Assembly: GCA_014773175.1 (NCBI GenBank)
Contig: VXCM01000128.1
Coordinates: 1 to 64,000 of the forward strand
DNA from: Lucifuga dentata
Taxonomy: Eukaryota > Chordata > Actinopteri > Ophidiiformes > Bythitidae
Reading direction: 5' to 3'
Length of the DNA stretch: 64,000 bases
Every line of letters begins with the position of its first letter. Position 1 is the first letter of the stretch. This document shows, in pieces, positions 13,440 through 25,708 of this stretch. The notes beneath the pieces were generated by a model, which was not told the DNA's origin, made no database searches, and saw nothing but the letters and a program-made list of their open reading frames with translations. The position numbers and the translations under genes are program-made.

Positions 13440-14951
13440 TGCATTTAAGTGTATATTGTATTTAAGGGTGTTTGCAAAGCAAAACTTTACACATGGGGTT
13501 TGAGTTAAAAATAGTTGAAAACTGCTCTTTCCACAGGTGGAAAAACACATGCAATTTCATGCCAAAATGGAAATAAAAATTAAATTTTTTTGCTCTGCAT
13601 AAACACACTTTCAGTTGTGGCACTCCAATAACTCAGAAATGGTTGGATATGCGCCCACAAGTTGCATCTGCATTTGTGGCTCCACCAGCTTTGTGCAGGT
13701 ATAACAACAAAGTCCATAACATCTTTTGTCTTTGACTTAAATTTAACTGTTGTTATTCCAATGCCAGGAACCCAGACTTTATAAATCAAGTATATTTCAC
13801 CATTGTATTTGCATGTTTACATGGTATATTTAACTGACTAAATATTAATAAATAATAAGCTCTCTCAACTGTAGTGTGTTGCCTGTGTATGCAATAAATA
13901 TGTCCAGCTTGGGTTATGATTACATTTCAAAGAAACACAGACAGTACCCAGCCAATAAACAGTTTTTTTTCTATCAACATCACCCTGCCAAAAACTTTTG
14001 CATGGAAGCATGCCAAGCCATTCTGTCCATCCTCTCTTGCTTCTGGCCTGCTCTTTATCCACCACCAAAGACACCACTAAAGTTACTGTACTCTGGCTGT
14101 CTAATCCCCCACCAAATCTCTCCATTTCTGTAATATCTTANCCCCCCCTGAGCTTAGGATCCAAGGCTAGAAAAAATATTTCAACAACTTTTTTTTCTCA
14201 AGTCAGTTTGATAAGACTTGTGCTTGATATTGGGTTTGCACAGTTGATAAGGATAAACAAAAACAGATGACCACCTTAAAAGATACCCTAGTGATTCATG
14301 TCATTACACCTTTCCTGAAAAGCTTATACATGCCAAGTTACACACATTCCTGCAACAAGGTGCAGATTATTATCACTTGGAGGTAATGTAATCAGTGGAG
14401 ATAATCCCTGGAGAAGTGTTAAAGTGTATCTGAGACATCTGCACAACGTGGAGGGGTGAACGACGCCACCAAGGGAAATCTAATGGTCAAGTTTATGACA
14501 GGGAAAGCTCGCTCCACAGACCAAGCCAAATTATTGTTCTCCATTAGCCTCAGCGCTTGTAGCACACATTGATGTTGAGGCTTTCTTAGCTTCTGAGCTG
14601 CTTTTTACTTCAGCATTTCAATAAGTAGTAACGAGCTCCCACTTTTCAATTAGTGTAAGTGTTGGAGCATTGAGTCCGTATCTGATGTGTATTGACAGGT
14701 TTTTGGGTGTTGGTACTCTTCACATTGTGTCCTGCTGGGTTCACAGAACTGGGTTGGAAAAAAACTCAAACAAGATTTTCTGTGTGAGACTTTCTTCAGA
14801 AGCAACTACACAGTGCATCACAGGAGTAACAATCAAAGTAAATTATTCATTTGATCCTGGCAGTTGTAGAATTTTCATTTTCATTTCAGGTGTAGCGTTT
14901 CAATTTCAGGCAGTAGTCCTCAAACTGTAGTAAATATACCACTGGTTGTAC

Positions 14952-15406
14952 TTAAGGGACCATACCAGTGATTTTGCATGTTTGAGCCCAATAAATACTA
15001 CCCATTCACGTCACTGAACCATTTTCCAAAATATAATACAATACATAGATTTGTGTTATTTTGCCAATCACCTAATCTTTCATATTCAAATGTTCAGGTG
15101 ATAAACCACCTTAAAAATTAAATGTTTTGCCTGCTAAGACTTACACACGATTGTACAAAGCACAATAGTGTTTAATTTATTGATAAAATTTCTCCAGGGC
15201 CTAGCAGAGACATATTTTTCTTCTGTGTAGCTGCTTGTAGCATGCTGGAATGAACTGAAACCAATGGCAAACTGGAAGGTAGGAAAAACAATTCTAAAAT
15301 TTACTGCTTATGTTTTGGTTTGGTTGCGTGTGTGTGTGTGTGTGTGTGTCTTTGTGAGTTTTATTATTGGGCTCAAACATGCAAAATCACTGGTGTGATC
15401 CTTTAA
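14952..15406. mobile_element. Family A TTAA-flanked inverted-repeat element (MITE), copy 1
   Basis: 455 bp including TTAA at both ends. The terminal inverted repeats are about 41 bp. Both contain ACCAGTGATTTTGCATGTTT directly followed by GAGCCCAATAA, and they differ mainly in the first bases (GGGACCATACC versus AGGATCACACC). A (TG)n run lies inside. No coding capacity, so it would need a transposase in trans. Confidence 0.75.
15327..15349 (+). repeat. (GT)11 microsatellite
   Basis: It lies inside family A copy 1. Confidence 0.95.
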
Positions 15407-15531
15407 AGCCCCAAAGGCAGTATATCAGCTGATTCTGGAAATTTCTGCAGATAGTTAAAACAATTAAAATTGATGGAAATTGTATTGTGGCTGACTATTC
15501 ATTGCTCTTGTACAGCATTTTACATAGTTTG

Positions 15532-15815
15532 CTAAAGATACCCTGTGGCGTTATTGACCACTAGGGGGTGATGTAGAGCAATGATTTGATGGTTGGAGAT
15601 ATATATATTGTTTGTATCTTGTGTTTGACCAGTACATATGCAGGAACACACATGCATGCTATGAGGATGCAGAGTAATGCATGTCTCTGTAACCTGCAGA
15701 GGGTGATATAACAGATCGACAGTTGATCAGTTAAAAGAAAGAAGAAAAGAAGACTGCTAGTCAGTTTAAACCAAACCATGTATGTTTCCAAGGAATCCCC
15801 ATGGGGTACCTTTAA
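15532..15815. mobile_element. Possible family C TTAA-type short inverted-repeat element
   Basis: The left end AAAGATACCCTGTGG and the inverted right end TTAAAGGTACCCCATGG are similar and enclose about 280 bp. A CCACTAGGGGGTG motif, common in fish MITEs, lies near the left end. There is only one copy in the window, so the call rests on the termini. Confidence 0.35.
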
Positions 15816-18728
15816 TCTATCTTTAATCTATTGGTCGCAAAGATGATCGTAAGCAATTCAGCCCAAACACATTTTTTCCTGTTGGGTGATGACCTGAGGG
15901 GGTTTGATTTATTGCTGTGCTGTGACCAGATTGTTGTGTTCTGCTTATTATTATGAAATACTAAATCCCCATTGGAATTAATTCTCTCTCACCTTTCAAG
16001 CTGTCCAATTAGAGTATCATAGTAAGATCACATGCAGTGCAACACTGAGAATAAGGTATTAAAGCACATAATTCTATAGAAATACACTGATGATATAGCA
16101 AATTGGAATAAAATAATATCTATGGGCTTTTGTTGCTTCAGGTTCATCCATGAAAATGTCAGCAGAGAATTGGATTCACAGGCCTGAGGGCTACAAGTCA
16201 TGCAAGCATGGATTAAATTTTCCTCAACACAGTGTAGCCAGAGGCTCTTTCTATATCTTTGCTCTAGCCTGGTAAAAGACCTACAACACTCCGTCTCTTT
16301 CTGAAACGTCAGTCAAAGTGAGGGAAGACATGATTCAAAGACAGGTGGTTGTTTGAATTGTACTGAAAAATGGGGCAAAATGTCACTCAAACAGCTGCTT
16401 CAAGGTACACTGGGAAACTAAGCTGAAAGTGTGATTGTTTACTTGACTTTACTCTGAACACGTCATACTAACACTGGCATTCTGACATTTGGTGGGAGCT
16501 TAGCCAGGTAATAATATTGAGACAGGTGTAAAGCAACACAACATGCAGCCTTCAGGGAACCTAAAGCATCAAGTACAGCAACAAGAATACTGAAAACTGC
16601 AGAAGCATTTTCAAAGCATTCAGAAAAATAAAAGACAGACCTCTGTTTGAAGGCTGCTGAGTGTGCATCAAAAAAAGGAACAAAAACGCAATATCAGCCC
16701 GTATATTAAGTGACATAAGCAGCTGCTTACAGCATCATCACTTCCAGGCAGTTGACCTCCTTTCAAGGGTTCAGTTTTGTTATCCTAAAACAGATTTCAT
16801 TGATTTCAAAATCTGCTTAGGGCCCCCATAATACTAGGGCGGGCAAAATGTGTTCACGATGTGTTATGGCTGATTAAATAACAGCACATTTTGTTGAATG
16901 ATTCTCAGCATTTTCAGATCACTGCTCCATTTTAATGCGCCAAAGTTTTCACCAACATAGCAATTAGAGAATAAAGCTGGCATTTAATTTGTGAGTAGAA
17001 ATTTAAGGGCGGGTTATGCTTAACTTGAAAGCGGATACAACCGTGGGCGTGAGGAAAATATGAGGTAATTACAGCCAAAACAGTCGGCTATGGAGGCTGC
17101 ATTTGAGGGTCGCAGGCAGTGCTTGAAATTGGCCGGCCCGGTACTCACCAGTATGCAGTACTGGGACCTCTGGGATTTCCATTTTAGAGTACAGGTACAT
17201 TTTTGGGAGTACCAGAACCTCTCGTAAATCTTCTGTACTCTACTGTAGAACAATGCAGAGGAAAACAATAGCCAAAATGGCAGCCGGACAAATTAAATGT
17301 GGGGACCACATATTTAATTCGTATGTGGGATGAGCAGGGATGAGCAACTTTGATGAGGATGGGGGCCAATAAAATTTCATTCGCACGATCAAAGGGCCAC
17401 ACATTTAAAAAAAAAAACCCACAACAATCACTGTGAACTCATCTGTCAACACTGAGCTTTAAAAATAAGGAAGATTTTCTGGGACACTATCTTCTCGACC
17501 AATATGTGAAGGCTAAGAAGAAGGCCAGATGGTCTGTTTCCAAACTATCCACGTCAAGTCTGTGCTAAGCATGCACAAGGCCTTATTGTTTTCTTTCAGG
17601 AGCATAAAAAGAGCTGGAAATTATCATATTTTATTACTTTTTATCAAAAATTATCAAACAATTTGGAAATCTCCTGCAACAACATCTGCATATCAAGCAA
17701 TGCCATATGGATTCCTGATTCCCCTGGGTTGAAATTTCTTCCTTTGTTTTTGTATTTTGTTCTTTAAAAAAAATAAATAAATAAACAACAGAACATCACA
17801 GGAATACTGTGAAAAACAGGACACAGAAAGGAGAAAAGATAAATTGCTTGTGTTAGAAAGTTTACCCCATGCTAACCTCAGATAAGTTTTTGAAATGGAA
17901 AGTTGAAAAAGGAAAAAAAGTAATTCACTGTGATTGTGCATTACCGCTGAGTGCTTGAAACAAAAATTTGACTCACTGGAGATATGTCTGATGAGCTGTT
18001 TTAGAAACGCGAGAGGGAGGCAGACATTCTGAGAGGGAGGCAGAGAAAATGAAACGTGCATCAGACCAATATGACAAACATTTCCTGGTCGAATGCTAAA
18101 AAGAATGATTACTAATGAGAGATTCCTTATGACACAAGTAATCACACATCCAATCTAACTTTACTTTGGTGTGATTAGACTTCAGACACTTTCAATTCAA
18201 CTTTAAATTAAGCGTCTCTTGTTGTGACATTAACAATTCATCGATCATCTTCAATCTGTTAATGAAAAGGTACCTCTCTAATTCCACAATTCTACTGCTG
18301 AAGCACATTTACGTGGATTCAGATTCCACTTGCACCAATTGATTAAAGAAGAATTAGAAGCAGATGTTTGTGTCTGTACCAAATATCTGCCAAAAGAAAT
18401 TGGTACTATGAAGAACAAAGTCTTCTGAATGGGCAAATGCTCAGTTTATTCCCACTATAGTGTAAATCAGCTCCCAGCTGTTAGAAGAAGCCATGACTGA
18501 GTGATCTACACATTTTAATATGCATCACTTTAGCCCATATTCAGTGCACACAACATGCCACAATATGAGGTATTTTCAGGATTCCTTCTATTTGAAATTC
18601 AATCAAATGTCCTGCTGACAAATATTAATGTCACTCTGCAGCCACAATCCATAACTGCACACCATGTAGTGTTGCTGTAATGTCAAAAAATAGCCTCCTC
18701 GTGGCTGTCAGCCAACAATTTTCATGAG

Positions 18729-19280
18729 CTAAAGGACCTTACCGTTGGGTTTGCATGTTTGAGCCCAATAAATACTAACCCCCTACATGTAACATTACTG
18801 TCAGCCCTTTTGCAAAACATAAAACTATATTTTAGTTTCTGCGTTATTTTTTTGCCATATCCCATAATCCTATAATAATCAAACGTTAAGGTGATTCATC
18901 CATCTTAAAATTCCATGTTTCAACTGCTAACACTGATGCACGATTGTAGAATTTTAATTTCTTCTCCTGGGACTATATTTCCTGGCAGAGAAATACAATT
19001 TCTTCCATGTACCACCATGTTGGATTGGTTAAATTAAGTAATGTTGACAAAAATTATCAACAGCATGTGGTTTGCTGTGACAGATTACTTATCTCAAGCA
19101 CGTCTCTACAAGTTGATTATAATTTTAATGGCCAGCGGCTGCCTGGAAGGAAGGAAAAACTATTTTAAATTTACTGACGCAGTAGTATATTTTGGTATAT
19201 GCTTAACACTAACATATCGTGTATGCAGGTTACATTTATTGAGCTCAAACGTGCAAAATCACTGGTATGCTCCTTCAAAA
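18729..19280 (+). mobile_element. Family A MITE, copy 2 (degraded ends)
   Basis: About 550 bp. The left end AAAGGACCTTACCGTTGGG leads into TTTGCATGTTTGAGCCCAAT. The right end is ATTGAGCTCAAACGTGCAAA with CACTGGTATGCTCCTTC. The interior (CATGTGGTTTGCTGTGACAG, CTCAAGCACGTCTCTACAAG) is shared with copies 3 and 4. The TTAA target is not intact at either edge, so this copy is older. Confidence 0.7.
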
Positions 19281-21504
19281 TGTTTCAGTTCATTGTAGCC
19301 AAAACTTGTTTGCAAAAATGATAATAAATGCTGAATCAGAAAGATGTCAAAATCTTCTTTGAAGAACAACAGGAACAAGAATCAATAACATTTCATGTCA
19401 AGCATGTGAAGATATTAATAGATTTTGGTTTTGTGGAAATAAACGATAGAGAAGGCATCAGATGTTCTTGCCCAATGCTAATTTTACTTTCAAAAGTGAG
19501 CTGCCATCTACTTTTATTTCATTGTACCTCTTTTTCCTCCTTTATCGCTAAACCCTAATCATGTTCACTGTGAAAAATTCTTTGTATCAATAACAAAATA
19601 AAAAATAAATTGCTGGTGTTGCTTTGTTCCTAAGGTTGGTGCTTCCTTCTTGCTTTTGTATTCTTACTTTGTTATTTCATTCTTTTTATGTGCATGCAAA
19701 ATAATGTGTGAAGAGGGCAATTGCCATCTCATTAATACACGAGAGTTGCAGAGAATAATGCCCACAAAATATTATTGTGATAAACAACTGAGTTTATTAA
19801 GAATAAAATACAGAACAAAACTCAAAACCAAGAAAATAACAAACCTCATTCTTGCTTCAGATCAACTTCAATATTTTAAATAAACTAATATTCTATTCTA
19901 ATATTCTATTCTAATATTCAAAATACCATGGCTGGTTTTTAATAGAGGAGTATGCCACGGTTAGAAGGAAATGTTTATTAGACTTTCATTTGCAGAGCAA
20001 TCTTTTATATAATCAATTCTGTGTGCAACTACATTAACTCAGAATAATAAACAAGCCACCAATGGCAGCAATGTTAATCGGAGCACAGTACCACAAAATG
20101 GAATATTGAGAATTTGTGTCTGGCCCTGTCTATAATAACCTTCTATAATCATCCGTTCTCTTTCTCCACCCACTACTCCAATAATCCAGCTGCAGTGGAT
20201 TCACTCCCTGTTAGAGATTTGATTTATTTGCTAAAAACAGCCAGCAGACATTAAAAAACAAAAATGAACGTAAATCAAAATTCCCTCAAGTGAAGCTAAC
20301 TTCGTCAAGAGTAGAGAAGTGAAGAGAATGAGACGGTGTGTGAGACAGAAGAGGGAGAACAAGTAAGACAGAAATTGTTAAAAGCAAAAAACAGAAACAA
20401 CAATATAAATAGATCTCAGCTCAGGGTGCACTGGTTTCGTGATGTAATTATTCAAACTGTATGGAAATACCGGAAAGGATGGCAGCATTGCTAGCTGCTT
20501 TAAAATGCAACAATAAAGTTATGGCTGCCAAATCTATCTCAAAGATCTATGTGATCTTTTACGCTCACACACCATTGACCTCCACTCAGCCTCTTTAAAT
20601 CATCCATCCTATCCTACCCAATATCTAACCTTTGAACTACCTCACTTACATTATATTGACTTGGTGTGTTGAACTGCTGTGTGCTGAACATACACAATAT
20701 CCTAAGGTAAACACGGAGCAGCGCTGTAACAAAAGTGAGGACCTTATTGCCTTACAGCTCCTGAGCAGCGGTGCCAGTTTAGCTTGTGCCATCCCCTAAA
20801 GGTTAATAAGTGATGAGTGTGAGTTTAACAAACATGTTGTGTTAGCTATAAAAGCTTCACCTGCATCCACTGAGAACAGCAAACACACCATCTGTATTAG
20901 ATACAGGAAATTCTAATTAAACCCATGTAACAAATCTGCATCTGAAACATATTTCTGCAGAACATACATATTTGTGACATTTGAAATGTTCAAGAAATAA
21001 AGCAGCTTATTGAGCCACTAAAGTCTGCCACTGTCTTGCCAGGACTTTGTCTCTGATGCTAAACAGGCTCCAGAACATGGGACAACAACAGTAGCAGGGC
21101 CAGAAAGTAGAGATGAAGAGGCAAAGCACTGAATTCATAAGGGGTCTGTAATCTGTAATCACACCCTCAGGCTGCATAAACATAAACACCTCCGTCAGAA
21201 TAAGTTGATCAAACAGTGATTGACATTTTCCTATTAGCTGATTTCCACCAGCGCTTGTGCTTGGCTGAGCTCAGCTCAGCCTTTTGAAAACTGGCCTGCA
21301 TTCATGCTCACTTGGGAGTGGAACGAACCATGTAATGACGTCAAGTTTGCAAACATGGGTACGCTACGGATAGAGGACAGGTGGTAGAGGACAAATTACA
21401 AACTAAATTGAAGGATCTCATGTTGTTACTAATGCCGTCCTTGCAAAAATACCAGCCAGAGCCACCTGTCTGCAGTATACACATGGCACAGATAATGCAA
21501 ATGC

Positions 21505-21824
21505 AAATGGGGCAGTGCTGGCCTAAATGTTAGAGGAGTGAGTTTCTGACATAAGGGTTGTCGGTTCAATCCCTAGATTGGCAGGAGAAATCTGAATTGG
21601 GGAGGTGAATGAGCAGCACCTGTCCCTCCCTCATTATCACCACAGAAGTGCCCTTGAGTATGACACCAAATGCTCCAGTGGAGCTGCTCAGTGGCCAGCA
21701 GAGAAGCCTGTGGTTGTGCTGGGCAGCTTCCAGGTGTGAATGTGTGTGTATGAGCAAGATTCTTCCTGCAAAAAACCATTCAAAGCTCAGCAAATGACCC
21801 CTGGATTACAAAATAAATAAAAAT
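21505..21824 (+). mobile_element. tRNA-derived SINE
   Basis: The head resembles a tRNA gene: GGCCTAAATGTTAGAG (A-box region) and GGTTGTCGGTTCAATCCC, which contains a B box. The body TGCCCTTGAGTATGACACCA, GGTGTGAATGTGTGTG and an A-rich AAATAAATAAAAATG tail are typical of fish SINEs. Flanking direct repeats were not established. Confidence 0.65.
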
Positions 21825-23132
21825 GCAGCACCATATTGCCTTTCTTTGATGGATCACTGAATGTTTTATTAGTTTCCATGCCAAAATGCTGCTACTCATT
21901 GCTTCTGGTTGTTAAAAAAATGGTGCTGTTTAACAACAACTGGCATCTTCCTGGCTCCAGACCAGCAAAATTTTGAGAAGTTTAAGGGTATCTTTTATCT
22001 ATTTATTTTTAAAATATGAACATTAGTGTTTTTGAGGTGGAAACACTCTAAAATGTTCTCAATTTGGCTCCAGCATCAGAACTGGCTCTTGATGAAAAAG
22101 GCATGTTACATCTGCTGCCATATCAAAACAAATGTCCAACAGCATGACCTTTATGGGAATATAAGGTAAGGCCAAAGTGTATTACTGACTGTTCATGTTA
22201 TTAAATGCTGCTAATTCATGGCTGAACATTCTGTGATCAATCATAACTGGTGAGCTGCAAAATCGACTCTACTCTGAAGTCCAGATGTCATACTTGGCTG
22301 CACACACTTAAAACTCCCTGTCCAATAAGCCACAACATTAGAACTCTTTTAAACTTTCACACTGAATCAATAGAAGCACCTTTTCAACCAGCGTGAGGGA
22401 TCACCACCACAAATGCTGTACAGAAACCCCTATTTAGCTGAGATATTTTCAAAGTCAGCTACAGTGGATTCACATTGTCATTTAATAATTGAACTAAAAT
22501 GGAAAAGTTTGAGCCCATGCGCTGTCTAAAGATAGATGCTGTGCTCTGCTCTGCTGTGGTCTGCACGGCTGTGAAAGTGGATTAAACAGGCTTTAAACAT
22601 CAAGATGAGCTCTAATGAAACCCAATTGGGGAGTTAGCCCGTCTGTTTGGCCAGCTGACTCTTGTAAAATACCCATCACCGTCTCCTATTGCCTCCTCTA
22701 AAAGTAGTCTGGTGGTGCCAGTCAGCGTGCTGTGGCCTAAGGGTTGTGCTGCTTGCTGTTTTAGTCTGAACCATAAAGCAGCTGAAACTCTTTATTACAT
22801 CGAATCATGCATGTTTTCTCCTTATTCTCGTGTTTTTTCAGGCAAACTGAATTAAACTGTGTTCAGACCTTTCAGATATTTTGATAACAGAACACATGCA
22901 TCATCTTCTTCATTCATGCATCTTTAAAACCATAAAATAAGGCGAAGGAAGGTTGACAGGAGGTTGATTTTTTTTTTATTTTTTATTGTAAGAAAGAAGA
23001 TTGACTTGACATTTGGTATTAATAAATCCATAGTATCTTCACGTGCCACCACAAAACCCACCCAGAACAGAGAGAAGAACGAATAAAATCATGACATCCA
23101 AATTTGAGCCATGGACACTTCTGTCACTTTGG

Positions 23133-23178
23133 CAAGGCAACAACACTATCCTCTATGAAGCATAGTATTGTTGCCTTG
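23133..23178. repeat. 17-bp inverted repeat with one mismatch
   Basis: CAAGGCAACAACACTAT pairs with ATAGTATTGTTGCCTTG across a 12-base loop. Confidence 0.9.
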
Positions 23179-24059
23179 AATGAGAAGCCCATTTGGAATG
23201 TCATAACAGTAATCAATACGGTATAGGATCATGCACAACAAAGCCATCTATCAAAGGAGGTATCCCTGAGAAAAATATTAGTCTACCAATATTGACCATG
23301 GCTTGCACAATATATCAAGCGAGGAAGGCTCTATTTCTCCATTCACATTTATTTCTCATCTCCTGGTGTGTCTCTCTCGTTTGAAAATCTGCCACTGTAT
23401 CTCTCTCCACAGCAGGCAGTGAAAAGTCATCTAAACACATTCCTGCTACACCTTTAACAGACCAGAAACAGACCGTGAATTCACCAACTGTTCCCTAACA
23501 GTGGCTCTGTTGATATATTGATACAAAAACATGATGGTGCGTTGATATATGCAACATATTAAAATGCTAAACTGCTGAGATTTGCAGCTATAGGAGAAGA
23601 GATTCATCCAAGGCTACTGTATTGTTCAACTCACACTCCAGCTTCTGTGATGAATAACTGCAGCCATGGACTAAAAGGAAAATATTTGCACCATGGCACA
23701 GATGCCATTCCCTCTGCTCTTACTCATTATCTAGCACAATGTCAAAGTACCCCCAGGTCACTGCGAGGGAACATTCCTTCACATTTCCATCTATGGCCAT
23801 TATAAATAAACGAAAAAAAGGACCCCAAATCATGAAACCCTTTCATTTGGCATGTAAGGACAATTTATATCGTTCTCTGCCTACAGCATTATAATAAAAG
23901 ACACCTTATTGATGACCAAAGTAAGAACAAATGTGGAGGTATGCGCACTGACTGCTCGTTTGTAGAGGTTTTTCTTACATTTTGAACTTTCACATTTTCA
24001 CATGAGATGAGAGATGTAAACTTTTTTTTTCTGTGTTATAAATTAACTTTACAAAGCGT

Positions 24060-24180
24060 TTGTGCTCGAGAAGCTTCGTAGCCTTTTAGAGGAGAAGCAT
24101 CTGCGCAGAGGGCTGAGCAGGGATGCTGAGCCGGGCAGCGAGTGAACAGCAGCAGCACTCCCCCCCCGAACTTGGTTCAA
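24060..24180. promoter_or_regulatory. Second, smaller CpG/GC-rich patch
   Basis: This is a GC-rich block of about 120 bp (GCGCAG, GAGCCGGGCAGCGAG, a C8 run) about 300 bp from the main CpG island. It could be the distal part of the same promoter region or a separate regulatory element. No splice site or open frame clarifies it. Confidence 0.2.
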
Positions 24181-24430
24181 TAAAACTACATTTAATCCGA
24201 TTTACAATAACAGCGTAAATTGTTATTTATACGATTTGAAGACATACATGACTATCCAGCATTCTGGTTTGACTATAAAGTAATGAAAAACTCTTCAGGC
24301 TTTGGTATCAATTACGCTGTTTCCTGAGACCAAACAATCCGAAATATATTGCTTTTACGCACAAGTATTTCTACATTTATAAACTTAAGCTTTATTGTCT
24401 AATTCACCTTTTTGTCTAAGTATCACCTAC

Positions 24431-24760
24431 CTCATGACAGCGGATGATGCGTGGAGCAAAAAAAGTATACGTGGAGGAAATAAGGGAGCAATCCAGGGAA
24501 ATGTATCACCGGTCCATGTTTGGCACAGCGGTAGGCAGTCCAGTCTAGTCGTAGTTGAAGCTTTATTGTTGCGCACCTAACGAGGCTCACCACCGGTCTA
24601 ATAGTCACGATAGATCGGACGGACGCAGCGGGATCTCCAAGGGCGCGTGGAGAGCCGCTGCGTCCCGATTGGCCAGAAGGGCTGTGACGCACTGGCAGGT
24701 GGCACAACCATCGAATAAAAAAGTCCAGATTGATTCATTCGTTTATAATAGATGGAGGAA
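24431..24760 (-). promoter_or_regulatory. CpG-dense promoter-like island with a possible noncoding first exon
   Basis: Positions 24,590-24,690 hold about a dozen CpGs in 110 bp, in surroundings that are nearly CpG-free. On the minus strand there is an ATTATAAAC box (24,741-24,750), a TGCGTCAC CRE-like site, a GGCCAATCGG CCAAT box (near 24,664-24,673), and a GC-rich hairpin. The sequence then runs to CATGAG|gtaggt, a good splice donor with the exon edge at 24,431. No convincing coding frame starts here. It may be the first exon of a gene to the left. In mammals CHRM3 lies downstream of RYR2 on the same strand, so a muscarinic-receptor 5' exon is possible but unproven. A plus-strand promoter is not excluded. 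Confidence 0.35.
24621..24665. repeat. GC-rich inverted repeat in the CpG island
   Basis: GGACGCAGCGG pairs perfectly with CCGCTGCGTCC. An inner TCTCCA/TGGAGA pair extends the stem with a small internal bulge. Confidence 0.9.
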
Positions 24761-25076
24761 AGTATCAGGAGCCCCAATGAAACGCAATGAGTACACAAGA
24801 CGACAAACAAGTCCCTTTGCAAGTCATAAAATGTCATGAAATTTATCTCCCAGCCTCCTCCTTACGTCATCCCTCCCCATAAAGAGGGTGAATATATTGT
24901 ATGTTTCTGCTTTAATAATGCGATACTGTCATCAACCAAAGCAGTATTAATTTGGTACTACATATCAAGCTATTTCATTTGCCACAAGCAATGTCATATT
25001 TTGTAATTGTGTCTCTTCATTACATTTTAAAAATATAAAATAGTGCTCCATGAGAAACTAACACATTTGCTGCAGA

Positions 25077-25332
25077 TTAAAGGACCACACTATGGTTTTG
25101 CATGTTTGAGCCCAATGCATACAACCCACGTACATGTTAAAGTTACTGACATTAATTTTTTCAAAACATATTACTGGAGCTGTAAATATTATAAATATTT
25201 TTCCTACCTTCCAGACTGCCCTTGGTTTCAGTTAATTTCTGTACACTATTAAAATCAACTTGTAAAGACTTGAAATGTGCTTGTGCTACATAATCCATCA
25301 CAGCAAACATGATGTCTTTGTTATTTTTTTTT

Positions 25333-25368
<36 letters not shown>

Positions 25369-25708
25369 TTTTGTCTAAGTTACTTAATTGAACCGGTCCA
25401 ACACAGAGTTGCACGGAAGAACACGTATGTCTCTGCGAGGGAATATAGTCCCAGGAGAAGATGGGCTTTTGCCGATAAATTCAAAATGACTATCCCTTCT
25501 ACATTTGGATGAATGTGCTAGCAGGTGAAAGATTGAATTTTAAGGTGGGCGTATAACCTGATTTTTGAAAGATTAGGAGATTTGTCAAAATAACAGGAAA
25601 ACTCAAATATAAATTTATGTTTTGGAAAATGGATGTCACTAATGTAATGTTTATGTGGGTAGTATTAATTGGGCTTAAACATGCAAAACCACCAGTGTGG
25701 TCCTTTAA
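25077..25708 (-). mobile_element. Family A MITE, copy 3 (opposite orientation)
   Basis: 632 bp with TTAA at both ends and near-perfect termini AGGACCACACTATGGTTTTG and, inverted, AGGACCACACTGGTGGTTTTG. The interior matches copies 2 and 4 in reverse complement (AACTTGTAAAGACTTGAAATG). A (TTTA)n microsatellite at about 25,332-25,370 adds to its length. Confidence 0.75.
25332..25370 (+). repeat. (TTTA)n microsatellite
   Basis: About nine TTTA units inside family A copy 3. Confidence 0.95.

Larger units (their letters stand above)
8977..14951. other. Intergenic, repeats only
   Basis: It holds a family B copy, the L2/CR1-like tail, and poly(A) and poly(T) runs near 9,703 and 11,730. No exon is supported. 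Open frames near 9.9-10.6 kb lack any known domain and lie in sequence that looks repeat-derived. Confidence 0.55.
15816..24059. other. Intergenic, SINE and family A copy, otherwise nothing recognised
   Basis: A block at about 17,100-17,410 (GGTACTCACCAGTATGCAGT, GGGGGCCAATAAAATTTCAT) reads like an old interspersed repeat, but I cannot name it. Sequence flanking the SINE (about 21,230-22,110) may be an older element that it inserted into. Confidence 0.5.

Noticed and set aside
17100..17410. A repeat-like block with GGTACTCACCAGTATGCAGT and GGGAGTACCAGAACC
   Set aside because: It reads like an old interspersed element, but with no second copy and no termini in the window I could not define or classify it.
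17693..18145. A 150-codon minus-strand open frame, the longest in the desert
   Set aside because: Low-complexity, Ser/Phe/Leu-rich content typical of AT-rich noncoding DNA. No motif and no splice context.
21230..22110. A larger hAT-type element around the SINE (TTTCCACC near both ends)
   Set aside because: The end similarity is limited to a few bases and no 8-bp target duplication was found, so it is not called as a feature.
24432..24707. A 91-codon minus-strand frame covering the CpG island
   Set aside because: Openness is explained by high GC content. The composition and lack of domains argue against a protein; a noncoding first exon fits better.
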